The notes below the pieces were generated by a model that had not been told where the DNA came from, did no database searches, and saw only the letters and a program-made list of their open reading frames with translations. DNA of 64,000 bases from an uncultured Robinsoniella sp. Its GTDB lineage: Bacteria; Bacillota; Clostridia; Lachnospirales; Lachnospiraceae. The DNA lies in the NCBI GenBank assembly GCA_900539655.1, contig UQCR01000009.1:1-64000 (forward strand), in the 5' to 3' direction. Of this stretch, positions 1-9,064 are shown in pieces (positions within the stretch are counted from its first letter, which is position 1; each line of letters begins with the position of its first letter). The position numbers were made by a program, and so were the translations under genes.

Positions 1-169
1 CGAAATGCATCAGGATTTCGGAGCGAATGCCCGCGTGCCGCCAAAAAGCGCTCCGCAAAGGTTAGTAAATACCAGTTCTGCGGCAAGCTGACGGAGTCCA
101 TATCAGTTTCCCACCCCCATCTTTTCGCACACTACCTATATTACACAAAGCGTCCTTACTCAGCTAAAC
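1..169. repeat. Palindromic intergenic repeat, copy 1 (cut by the window edge)
   Basis: Positions 81-139 match 18327-18385 almost exactly: the first 34 bases are identical, followed by scattered single changes. The right arm at 121-169 is the reverse complement of the left arm of the second copy (18199-18245). Bases 42-79 are homologous to the second copy's core (18288-18325) but in the opposite orientation, and 9-bp inverted repeats of the form GCNTGCCGC / GCGGCAAGC flank them. The left arm would lie outside the window. No ORF or transposase is present, so a non-coding dispersed element is the best reading. Bases 170-271 show nothing further. Confidence 0.8.
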
Positions 170-271
170 CCAAATATAAGTCATATAATAGAACCCTATA
201 AAACGTTCGCTGTAGTACTAGTATATGGATAAAAATCGGTGAATTAAAAGGCATACCCTGTCAAAACAGTG

Positions 272-320
272 AAAAAATAGGTCCTCTTCTATAAATCTTA
301 TAGATAAGGACCCATTTTTC
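272..320 (-). terminator. Rho-independent terminator of the GH101 gene
   Basis: The arms AAAAATAGGTCCT and AGGACCCATTTTT pair with one mismatch around an inner hairpin (CTATAA-ATC-TTATAG). Read on the minus strand the stem ends in a run of six T. It lies about 45 bp past the GH101 stop codon; the T/A runs on both sides could make it work in either direction. Confidence 0.75.
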
Positions 321-366
321 ATCTTACTATTTTATACCGGAATATGCCGGATCAGCCAATTAAAGA

Positions 367-3300
367 TTATTTTGCCTGCAATTTAATCTCATTGCTGTAC
401 TTACCATAGACATTCTTACCATTTGATTTCCTGTAAGCACGTACTCTGTAAGTATAAGTTTTTCCTTTTTTCACCTTCTTATCTTTAAAATTGATGGTTT
501 CGCGGTCTACAATTCCGATACGGCTCCAGGTTTTACCTGTTTTTCTGTAAATACGGTATCCGGTTACGACAGAAGATACTTTGTTCCATCTTACTTTTAT
601 GCTTCCTTTTGATGCCTTGGCTCTTATAGCCGGGCTCTGGGGAACTGCTTTAATGGAAACTTTTTTATACTTGCTGTAAACTGTTTTACCATCTGCTTTC
701 TTATATGCCTTTACTGCAAATTTGTATTTCTTACCAAGCTCAGCTTTTTTGTATACATAGGATGTGGTACTGTTTTTCTTAATTGTTTTAACTGTTTTCC
801 ATCCTTTGCTGGTCTCGTTCATTACTACATAACCGTCAGCATCAGCAACCTTATTCCAGGTTAATTTAATGTATCTGGAAGCCTGATTTGCCGCTTTTAC
901 AGTTACGGTAGATGCCTGCACCTTCGCTGCTGCTTCTTTGTCAGGGTCTGCTTTTAATCCCTGAATTGCTTTTGTCAGCGCTGCAGTCTGGGCATCGATT
1001 GCTGCCTGGGTTGCTTTTGGATCTGCCGCTACTTTTTCTGCTGCTGCGATAGCTACAGTTAATGCATTAAAGGATGCATCGGTATAGTTTCCTTTTTCTA
1101 TCGCTTTTGCTTCTGCGATTTTTTTAGTTAACTCTATCTTGGATGGCTGTGGTGCTTCTACTTCCAGATTCTTAATTGCAATATCCAGTGCTTTTACCTG
1201 AGCATCGATTGCTGCCTGAGTTGCTTTTGAATCTGCTGCCACTTTTTCTGCCTCTGCAATAGCATCGGTTAATGCCTTAAAGGACGCATCCGTATAGTTT
1301 CCTTTTTCTATCGCTTTTGCTTCTGCGATTTTCTTAGTTAACTCTATCTTGGATGGCTGTGGTGCTTCTACTTCCAGATTCTTAATCGCTACATCCAATG
1401 CTTTCACCTGGGCATCGATTGCTGCCTGAGTTGCTTTTGGATCGGCTGCTACTTTTTCTGCTGCTGCGATAGCATCGGTTAATGCCTTAAAGGATGCATC
1501 TGTATAGTTTCCTTTTTCTATCGCTTTTGCTTCTGCGATTTTCTTAGTTAACTCTGTCTTGGATGGCTGTGGTGTTTCTACTTCCAGATTCTTAATTGCG
1601 GTATCCAGTGCTTTTACCTGGGCATCGATTGCTGCCTGGGTTGCTTTTGGATCTGCTGCCACTTTTTCTGCCTCTGCGATCGCATCGGTTAATGCTTTAA
1701 AGGATGCATCGGTATAGTCACCCTTTTCTATCGCTTTTGCTTCTGCGATTTTCTTAGTTAATGCTTCTTTTGATATCTCAGATTTTACCATCTGCACTTT
1801 TCCAACAACAGAAGCACTCTCTGCCTTAACTTCTACTTCAGCTGCTCCAGCCTCATAACCTGCTTTTGTAAATGCCAGCTTATAAGTTCCATAAGGAATT
1901 TTACTAAAGTTATAGATACCGTTCAGATTGGTAATCGTAGAAGCAATTTCATTGCCGTCTGCGTCTGTTAATGCAACATTTACCTGATAAATCGGTGTAT
2001 CATTTTCATCTGTAATAGAACCTTCAATTGCATTTGAATTTTCTACTACATCTAAGCTTGTTACTTCCAGGTTGTCAAAGATCATGCTGCCGCCGTTGCG
2101 TTTGTTAAATCCTACGGATCCTGCTTCATTAAATAATCCGCTGACAACTGCTTCTTTCATAACTTCCTGACCGTCTACCCAGAGAGAAAGTTTATTGCCA
2201 ACTAACTTCGTTTTGATGTGGCTTGTCTTTCCGATTTCCATATTCGGTCCGCTGAACATTCCGGAATAGTTGTTATCTGTACCATTCCAGTATTCCCAGA
2301 ACCATTTGCCTGCAGAATCACCATATCCTACATAAAGCCTCTGGTTATGGTTATTTGCTCTTAATACAAAGCCGAAACGAAGCGGGCTTGCCTGAGGCGT
2401 TACATCTGCTTCAAAGATTCCGTCTTTAAATTTCGGTGCTGCTGTGTCAATAATGCTTGGACGATCGGAGCCAAAAGAAGCTTTCAGCGCGCCGCTGCCA
2501 TTATACTGCACGGATTCGATTTCAACCTGGGATGGATTGCCTGCCAGGTTTTGAATACTGTCTACACCATTTTCGAAGTAATTGAAGTATTCCGGAATCT
2601 CTTTCACCTGTAGTGTGAAATCAAAGGTGGTCATCGTATCTGCCACCGGTGTTACCTGCTGTGCGTAAAGGGATGCATAGCCATCTTTTACAACCTTTGC
2701 AGAATAATTACGGATAAAGATATTCTCTAATTTATAACTGCCCTTGTCATCCGTGCGGATTTCAATTGGAGCCAGGTTATTGGAGGAAAGTGTAATCTGC
2801 GTGTCTGCAATTGGTATTCCATCTGCATCTTTAACTGTTCCGCTGACGGAACCAATAATTGCAACCAGCTTTTCAGTTGCAGATGTCAGTTTTTCGGTTG
2901 CTGTTTGAACCTGTTCTTTAGTCGCATTCTGGTTGTTTAAGACTGCTTCTGCTTCTGTTAAAGCTTCCGCAAATACACCCCAGGTTTCAGTTGTGTAATC
3001 CTGCTGGAATTTTGTGTTTGCTGTGTTAATCGCTTTTTGCAAATCTCCTTTTTGGATATCGCTCACTTCAATTACCAGGTCATCCAGAATAAAATCTTTG
3101 TAACCGCTGAAGTTTTTCGCTCCATCACCTGCACTGGCATATTCTTTCAGATCCGGTGCTGTACTGGTTGAATAAATACCAAACCAGGACTGTCCGGATT
3201 CCCCTCCGATTAAGGAGAAGCTGTATTCTTTTGTCTGACCAATTGCTTCCGGCATGGTGTATAACTGAGTATTGCCTGCAAATTCTCCTTCGCCTACCGT

Positions 3301-6300
3301 TACTTTATAGGTGTCCTTGCTTCCCATCTGATATTTGAACTTGACGTTATAAGTAACACCCGGCTCAAAATGGAAGTTCTGCGGAATCGTCTGGTAGATC
3401 ATGGAATTGTTGGAGGTAAGTCCATTGATTTTAACAGACCAGTCGCCATTTAATACATCGTCTAATTTCTTCTGTCCCTGTTCATTCGCGTTATATCCAG
3501 CCTGGGTATACGGTGCATGAAGCTCAGAGAGATGGATACGGTTGTCGGTAACTGCACCGGCACCTGATCCGGGACCTGCGATTACGAATGGGAAAATACC
3601 CTGCGCATTATTTTCAAAATCCTGCTGGAACCTGGTAACCATACCGTCCTTGTCTGTTTCTTTAACAAGATCCATACCGGTTTCCACAACACGCAGATCA
3701 TCAAAATACGTATCACCTTCACCTTGATCCCGTTTCAGAGTCAATGTAACTTCACCGCTTGCCGGTGCTTCAAAGAACACATACATATTCTGAACATAGC
3801 TGGTACCGCCTGTTGTTGCTCCGCTTCCCGTATGATGCTGATTTGAAGAAACGATATTCTGTACAATAGAGCGACCTGTATAATTAGAAGCAATTTCCTT
3901 ACCATCTGCATTTACGGTCATATATGCTTTCGCATCACTTCTGTTATCAACTCCTACATACAGTGCATATTTCTTTCCTGCTTCCAGATTTGTTAAAGCC
4001 TTACTGGTTACGGATACGTCGCCGCTTAATTTTAACATCGGGTTTTCGCTGGAGTTACGGAAGATTTCAGCCAGACCGGTTCCTGCTTTTGTCCAGTAAG
4101 AATCCAGACTGCCGCTGTTGAATCCAACATCATAAATATATGGTGTGGACTGCCAGTCTACCGGAAGCTGTCCTTGTTCGCCCTGGTATACAACGTAAGG
4201 TGTCTCTGCTTTCATATTTGCTAAGGTTACATGACCATTGGCTACCGGAACTACGGTTTTATTCTGCTTGCCCTCATCGGTCAGTTCATATACAACAACA
4301 TTTGCAAGGTCTTCCCATCCGGCTGGCAGTTCCCAGGTAGTATCGCCGCCTTTGGTATTCCAGTGATACAGTTTTTCCTCTGATGCAATCTCGCCGTTTG
4401 TATCCCAATACCATGGAAGCAGATAAGTCTCATCTCCCGGATTGGAACCGTCACCGCCGGTAGGTGCACCTTTGGAAACTACTTTTCCGTTCAATGTAAT
4501 TGTTCTGGAACGGTAAGCCTTGAGATCTCCTGCGTAATCATTGGAATCTCTGGATACAACAACGGTATTTTCTTTTGCGTCATCCTGCAGTGTAATTTCC
4601 ATTTCTGGTGTCCACTGGAAGGTTCCGCCGCCATTCGTCATGGTTACCGGCTTCCCATCAACCCACTTCATTACCTTATAATGCTGCAGGAATTTAGTCA
4701 GAACGTTATGGGTAAATGTGGTATTGATATAGTTGCTGTAATCGGTTCTTCCACTCCAGCCCTCAAAGTCGGTCATGTTTAATCCACCCAGCAGAGGTGA
4801 CTGTGCAGCTCCGTTATAGCTTGGGTAATCAGCAACCCAGGAATCCTTCTGGTGGTTACGTAAGAATCTCATTACTTCACTGTTCTGTCCCTTTGCTGCA
4901 TATCCGCCATACCCCAGATCTGCTGCCCAGTGCTGCAAAGTAGAATCATATTCCTGTGTGGGACCCCATTCTGTGGTAAAACGCCAGCCATGGTCATTCA
5001 TCTGTTTTGCAATCTTTCTGGATTCCCATGCATCTTCATTTCCACTGGTATTATTCCCCCACACATCCAGGTAGATAAAGTCCAGATTATTTCCAACCTT
5101 TGCCTTTAGTTCATCTAACCTGCTTTCACGCCTGTTGCTTGCAAGGTCATACATACCATTGATACCGATTCCCTGGTCTAACCAGTTCCAGCCAAAATTG
5201 TGTCTGGATAAATCATCATCAAAAGCTTTCGCTTCCGGATACATTTCGCTTGCATTGATGTGGATACCAAAACGTGCGCCTAATGCTCCGCCTTCAGTCA
5301 TCAATTCGTTCATATCCTTGGCACCGCCGATTCGCTCACCGATATTACCATAATCAGGATGTCCGGAATCATGTCCTTCGGAACCATAGCCTTTTAAAAT
5401 AATACTCTGTCCGAGTCCATCGGTATTCAGGTAAACACGTTTCACACCGTCTAATGTTGTAAGGAATGGATTTGCAGCCTCACTACCAAAATTCATTGCA
5501 ATACGCTGTGATACCAGATCCGGCACTTCCTCAGATTTAAACGGATTATTCATGATCGCACGATATGCAATTGCACCATCCTGCCAGTCAATCTGATCAT
5601 CCGCATTCTCATCACCGGTAATGACTACTTTTGCGCTTGGCATAACATCAGCATCATGTTCTACCACATATGCTTTTTTCACTCCATTCACAGAAGGTTC
5701 TACCTTGCGGTCATAATACCATAATGTGCTGGAAAGCCCCAGTGATTTACCGGCAGCCAGATTCGTTGTTTCCGCCCATACTCTGGTATTGCTGGATCCG
5801 CCGGAACCAACATAAGCTGCCTTATGTGTACCGTTATACTCTGAATTACTCCACAATCCGGCACTTAATTCATCATTGGATACAAAACCATACATGAAAT
5901 CTTCCTTAGAAAATGTCATGCCGTCTTTCACATCCACATAGCTGTCACCGGAGATAGACGTATTGCTGGATACCTTAGCTGCCTTTAAGTTTGCGCCCTT
6001 TTGGGTGCTTCTTACAGAAATCAGGCTGTGATGGGGTATTTCAATCGTCTGAACCGGATATACATCATTATCCAGGTTATTCAAAACCTTCGTAATGTCA
6101 AATGACAGTTTATTATCTTTTACTGCGATTATGGCAGTCAGAACAGCATCAATATTCTGTCCTTTTAAAGTCATTGTATAAGTAGCTTTATCATTATCAA
6201 ACTTCACAGTCAGATTATCTTCCGTTACCTTAATCTCTGTTCCATTGATTTTAATAACATCTATAGCTTCGGTCTGACCATAGAATACTTTTCCCTTTAA

Positions 6301-7614
6301 ATCACCTTTCATGGTGTATTTTACTACACTTGGGAATTTCTCTGCCACATCAACATCCATTTGATCGGATGAAATGGTTCGATATGCCACTTCTGGTGCT
6401 TTTTCCAGTACAATATTTTCAACTGCAACAGCACCGTCTGCAACTGTAATATCTTTTTCTGCAACCAGGTAGCCCTCTTTTGTTACGGTTACTTTATACT
6501 TTCCTGAAGCTACATCTGCAAAATTATAATTACCATCTTTATCGGTTTGTACCGTCTTGCCGTTTAATTTTACCGTTGCACCTTCTACCGCCTGTGTTTT
6601 TCCATCCACATTTTCCATTACTTTACCAGATACGGCAAATGTTTCTGCTTCGGCCTGACCAGTATAATGAATATCTTTCAAATAGACATCTGTGAGTTCA
6701 GTTCCAAATGTCCCTGCCTTAATACCAATTTGATTTCCCTGATCTACAATTTTGCTAAAATCAACATCACTGAATAAAGCAGTTCCATCTACATAGAAAT
6801 TAGCCTTTTTATCTGCAGTCCATTCCACTTTAACCTTTACGGTAGAACCTGCAGCAGGTACGGTACCAACATTGGGACTCCATGGATCAGTTGCTTCCCC
6901 GTATTTCTGCCAATACCAGCCGGATGCATTGTAACCAAAGAACATACCGTGATTCTGATCTTTGTATCCTATGTAAATACCGGTACGATTCAGGCGCCCT
7001 GCCTGTTCTGTCTTAAAACTTGCTTCAAAGTATCCCGCTTCATCAAAATTATATTCTTTTCCATTTGTAAAAATAGCAGGAGGAGCAGTTGCACTTGGAT
7101 TATTTCCATTAGCTGATCCGGATTTTAAATGAAGGTATCCATCTGCCACTTCACAGATTTCTCCTCCTTTTTGCGTGGAAGCATCCTGTGCCCAGCTATC
7201 ATGAATACCATCCTCCAGAGCGCCTTTGTTGTTTTCCTCAATAGTTTCCTGCTTTGCATCAAGAGGCGTTTCTGTTTCTGCCAGTGCTTCTGATTCGGAT
7301 TCAGTAACGATTTCTGTCTCTGTTCCAGACTGTGATTCTTGTACTTTTGAATCATTTTCTGAAGAATCAGACTCATCATCTGCTTCTGTTAAATTCGTTT
7401 CTCCCGACTCATTTTCTCCCTCTGACGGCTCAGTTTCAACACCACTATCAGCCGCATTTTTGGCACCTCCTGGTACCACATCCGCTTCCATATTTACGTC
7501 TTGTGATTCTGTTCCATTGCCTTCAGCATATGCCGTAGCAGGTAATGCAGAGCTCAAAACCATAGACATGGATAGCATAAAACTTAGTGACTTAGTTAAG
7601 TTTTTTCTCTTCAT
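367..7614 (-). CDS. Secreted modular endo-alpha-N-acetylgalactosaminidase (GH101)
   Basis: Enzymes of family GH101 release Gal-beta-1,3-GalNAc (core 1) from Ser/Thr of mucin-type glycoproteins. The protein has 2415 residues. In order it shows: a signal peptide (1-30), an acidic Ser/Thr-rich linker (to about 138), a LamG-like beta-sandwich (about 139-320), a carboxypeptidase-regulatory-like domain (about 328-395), the GH101 core (about 400-1150), further beta domains, one divergent FIVAR unit (about 1519-1582), a second LamG-like module flanked by regulatory-like folds, four near-identical 70-residue FIVAR repeats (about 1945-2220) and two FN3-like domains. The nucleophile is Asp850 in YLDVWG and the acid/base is Glu882 in FTTEWG. 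Their 32-residue spacing equals that of Asp764 and Glu796 in the pneumococcal enzyme. No LPXTG motif is visible, so surface attachment would have to rely on the C-terminal modules. AAAGGAGA at 7623-7630 supports the start. It pairs functionally with the importer and GH112 downstream. Confidence 0.95.
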   Translation of the reverse strand: MKRKNLTKSLSFMLSMSMVLSSALPATAYAEGNGTESQDVNMEADVVPGGAKNAADSGVETEPSEGENESGETNLTEADDESDSSENDSKVQESQSGTETEIVTESESEALAETETPLDAKQETIEENNKGALEDGIHDSWAQDASTQKGGEICEVADGYLHLKSGSANGNNPSATAPPAIFTNGKEYNFDEAGYFEASFKTEQAGRLNRTGIYIGYKDQNHGMFFGYNASGWYWQKYGEATDPWSPNVGTVPAAGSTVKVKVEWTADKKANFYVDGTALFSDVDFSKIVDQGNQIGIKAGTFGTELTDVYLKDIHYTGQAEAETFAVSGKVMENVDGKTQAVEGATVKLNGKTVQTDKDGNYNFADVASGKYKVTVTKEGYLVAEKDITVADGAVAVENIVLEKAPEVAYRTISSDQMDVDVAEKFPSVVKYTMKGDLKGKVFYGQTEAIDVIKINGTEIKVTEDNLTVKFDNDKATYTMTLKGQNIDAVLTAIIAVKDNKLSFDITKVLNNLDNDVYPVQTIEIPHHSLISVRSTQKGANLKAAKVSSNTSISGDSYVDVKDGMTFSKEDFMYGFVSNDELSAGLWSNSEYNGTHKAAYVGSGGSSNTRVWAETTNLAAGKSLGLSSTLWYYDRKVEPSVNGVKKAYVVEHDADVMPSAKVVITGDENADDQIDWQDGAIAYRAIMNNPFKSEEVPDLVSQRIAMNFGSEAANPFLTTLDGVKRVYLNTDGLGQSIILKGYGSEGHDSGHPDYGNIGERIGGAKDMNELMTEGGALGARFGIHINASEMYPEAKAFDDDLSRHNFGWNWLDQGIGINGMYDLASNRRESRLDELKAKVGNNLDFIYLDVWGNNTSGNEDAWESRKIAKQMNDHGWRFTTEWGPTQEYDSTLQHWAADLGYGGYAAKGQNSEVMRFLRNHQKDSWVADYPSYNGAAQSPLLGGLNMTDFEGWSGRTDYSNYINTTFTHNVLTKFLQHYKVMKWVDGKPVTMTNGGGTFQWTPEMEITLQDDAKENTVVVSRDSNDYAGDLKAYRSRTITLNGKVVSKGAPTGGDGSNPGDETYLLPWYWDTNGEIASEEKLYHWNTKGGDTTWELPAGWEDLANVVVYELTDEGKQNKTVVPVANGHVTLANMKAETPYVVYQGEQGQLPVDWQSTPYIYDVGFNSGSLDSYWTKAGTGLAEIFRNSSENPMLKLSGDVSVTSKALTNLEAGKKYALYVGVDNRSDAKAYMTVNADGKEIASNYTGRSIVQNIVSSNQHHTGSGATTGGTSYVQNMYVFFEAPASGEVTLTLKRDQGEGDTYFDDLRVVETGMDLVKETDKDGMVTRFQQDFENNAQGIFPFVIAGPGSGAGAVTDNRIHLSELHAPYTQAGYNANEQGQKKLDDVLNGDWSVKINGLTSNNSMIYQTIPQNFHFEPGVTYNVKFKYQMGSKDTYKVTVGEGEFAGNTQLYTMPEAIGQTKEYSFSLIGGESGQSWFGIYSTSTAPDLKEYASAGDGAKNFSGYKDFILDDLVIEVSDIQKGDLQKAINTANTKFQQDYTTETWGVFAEALTEAEAVLNNQNATKEQVQTATEKLTSATEKLVAIIGSVSGTVKDADGIPIADTQITLSSNNLAPIEIRTDDKGSYKLENIFIRNYSAKVVKDGYASLYAQQVTPVADTMTTFDFTLQVKEIPEYFNYFENGVDSIQNLAGNPSQVEIESVQYNGSGALKASFGSDRPSIIDTAAPKFKDGIFEADVTPQASPLRFGFVLRANNHNQRLYVGYGDSAGKWFWEYWNGTDNNYSGMFSGPNMEIGKTSHIKTKLVGNKLSLWVDGQEVMKEAVVSGLFNEAGSVGFNKRNGGSMIFDNLEVTSLDVVENSNAIEGSITDENDTPIYQVNVALTDADGNEIASTITNLNGIYNFSKIPYGTYKLAFTKAGYEAGAAEVEVKAESASVVGKVQMVKSEISKEALTKKIAEAKAIEKGDYTDASFKALTDAIAEAEKVAADPKATQAAIDAQVKALDTAIKNLEVETPQPSKTELTKKIAEAKAIEKGNYTDASFKALTDAIAAAEKVAADPKATQAAIDAQVKALDVAIKNLEVEAPQPSKIELTKKIAEAKAIEKGNYTDASFKALTDAIAEAEKVAADSKATQAAIDAQVKALDIAIKNLEVEAPQPSKIELTKKIAEAKAIEKGNYTDASFNALTVAIAAAEKVAADPKATQAAIDAQTAALTKAIQGLKADPDKEAAAKVQASTVTVKAANQASRYIKLTWNKVADADGYVVMNETSKGWKTVKTIKKNSTTSYVYKKAELGKKYKFAVKAYKKADGKTVYSKYKKVSIKAVPQSPAIRAKASKGSIKVRWNKVSSVVTGYRIYRKTGKTWSRIGIVDRETINFKDKKVKKGKTYTYRVRAYRKSNGKNVYGKYSNEIKLQAK
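931..1770 (-). repeat. Four tandem 210-bp direct repeats encoding FIVAR domains
   Basis: The same segment recurs with a 210-bp period; the shared string ggatggctgt starts at 1141, 1351 and 1561. Each unit encodes about 70 residues beginning near ELTKKIAEAKAIEKG. Units differ by only a few bases, which suggests recent duplication or homogenisation and a site prone to copy-number change. Confidence 0.9.
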
Positions 7615-7764
7615 AAACTCTTTCTCCTTTGATGGATTTATAACATAAAAAGCATCAGATCAATCGCAGCCGGCTTTCACAATTGACCGAAACTTATGCT
7701 ATACATATTGCCAATTTTTTAATGATATTGTGCGTTTTATATAGCGGTTTTTATCATTGAAACT

Positions 7765-7770
7765 ATTATA
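7765..7770 (-). promoter_or_regulatory. Candidate -10 box for the GH101 gene
   Basis: TATAAT is read on the minus strand in a very AT-rich stretch, about 150 bp ahead of the GH101 start. No good -35 box sits 17 bp upstream, so this is weak. The rest of the intergenic stretch 7615-8063 holds the RBS and the terminator of the gene upstream; nothing else stands out. Confidence 0.35.
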
Positions 7771-7963
7771 ACATTTCTATTGTATATTTTTATTTGTATA
7801 TTTGTTTCCTTTTTTTGCACTAATTGCATGTTTTTACCAGCTCTTTTTTATTGTGAAATTCTTTCATAATTCGGTCATAATCATGATTTTTAATTACAAT
7901 ATCTTTCTATTCATTTTGTATTGAAAATTTGCACTATCTGCATCTAAAGTAAGCGCAAAATGA

Positions 7964-8017
7964 CGAAAAAAACCGGTATTAAAATTCAATAAAATGTACT
8001 GAATTTTAATACCGGTT
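7964..8017 (-). terminator. Rho-independent terminator after the SGNH hydrolase gene
   Basis: A perfect 18-bp stem has arms 7971-7988 and 8000-8017, beginning AACCGGTATT, with an 11-nt loop. On the minus strand a run of T follows (7964-7971). It separates the SGNH/DUF1002 pair from GH101. Confidence 0.9.
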
Positions 8018-8063
8018 ATACAATTATTAAATAAAAATAAAATTATTAATTAGATTATTTGAA

Positions 8064-9032
8064 TCAGGGAACCCGCAGCTGCCTTAAACAATAATTTAGA
8101 ATAGCAGCATAAGTAGATGCATCATAATGAAGTCCATCTGCTGTTCCATAACCATTTTGAATTAAATAATTATAGGTATCAATATATCCTATTTTTTGAG
8201 AAAGTGTTGCTGTCATTGTGCTGTTAAATTGTTCAACTGCTGCATTTGTAACACTTCCGCCATAACCATCCACTACCGGATTTACCGACATAAAATATAC
8301 ATCTGCTCCAGCTCCGATCCACCCATCTATCTTGCTGTTTAAATAGGCTGCATAATCTCCCGGGCGGTAAACATCATTAACCCCAAGGTTTATCACAATT
8401 GCACAATTTGGTACTACACTGGCATCAATTACCGGTGCAGCTTCCGACACCAGCCAGTCATATCCCATGCTGACTTCACAGATCCACTGGCATAACGGAT
8501 GGTTGGCAGCAGAACTCATTCCTACAAATCTGGAATCCCCAACCATGATCACTTTATCGTAAACCTGAAGCTGATCCCTGGAAAATTCCGAATCTGCAGT
8601 TTCCTGTATTTCTGCCGCTTCTTTAGCTGCATTTTTGGCTTGATCCTTGGTTTTATCCCCTTTTTCCTCTTTTGAAACAGTGCTTTCATTGGAATCATCT
8701 TCACGCATTACTAAGCGGGGAATTTTCTCTTTTATGGCTTCGTCCAACTCTTCTTTTGTTTCCATTCCCAGTTCAGTACTTAAGTCAAATGGTAGTGGAT
8801 TTCCTTCATATACATCTGGATTTTCTTCTGAATCTTCTGATATTTCTGCTGATGCCTGAGGAACAATAACTGTGTTTTTTAATAATAAATCAAGACTCGC
8901 TTTCGTTTCGATTCCTGCTCCAAACCGAAGATTAAATGGAATATTATTTGCTTTGGCAGTCATTGTACTTTGACAAATTCCGGCAGATATAACAATTAGA
9001 AATCCTGCCGCTAAATGAATTCTTTTTTTCAT
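8064..9032 (-). CDS. Secreted SGNH/GDSL-family hydrolase
   Basis: The 322-residue product has an N-terminal signal peptide or anchor (about 1-28). A variable Glu/Lys/Ser-rich region follows, then an SGNH fold. Block I is GDS with Ser167, block III is GVND with Asn219, and block V is DGLH with Asp299 and His302, so the catalytic set is complete. Family members deacylate or de-esterify sugars, peptidoglycan or lipids; the substrate cannot be read from the sequence. The N-terminal region contains a duplicated motif (residues 32-53 and 80-102, PF-N/D-L....G-I/M-ETK..LD). The ATG at 9032 is preferred over an upstream TTG because AGGGG lies six bases before it. It follows the DUF1002 gene by 32 bp, probably in one transcript. 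A role in mucin de-O-acetylation is conceivable but is only inference. Confidence 0.85.
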   Translation of the reverse strand: MKKRIHLAAGFLIVISAGICQSTMTAKANNIPFNLRFGAGIETKASLDLLLKNTVIVPQASAEISEDSEENPDVYEGNPLPFDLSTELGMETKEELDEAIKEKIPRLVMREDDSNESTVSKEEKGDKTKDQAKNAAKEAAEIQETADSEFSRDQLQVYDKVIMVGDSRFVGMSSAANHPLCQWICEVSMGYDWLVSEAAPVIDASVVPNCAIVINLGVNDVYRPGDYAAYLNSKIDGWIGAGADVYFMSVNPVVDGYGGSVTNAAVEQFNSTMTATLSQKIGYIDTYNYLIQNGYGTADGLHYDASTYAAILNYCLRQLRVP

Positions 9033-9064
9033 AATCAACGCCCCTGAATTCTTAAATTTAATTA

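Noticed and set aside
931..1770. Possible CRISPR-like array because of regular repeats
   Set aside because: The repeats are 210 bp, continuous and in frame within the GH101 coding sequence; no spacers.
7226..7648. 140-residue plus-strand ORF rich in Ser
   Set aside because: It is the antisense of the Glu/Ser/Thr-rich linker of GH101; low complexity and no RBS.
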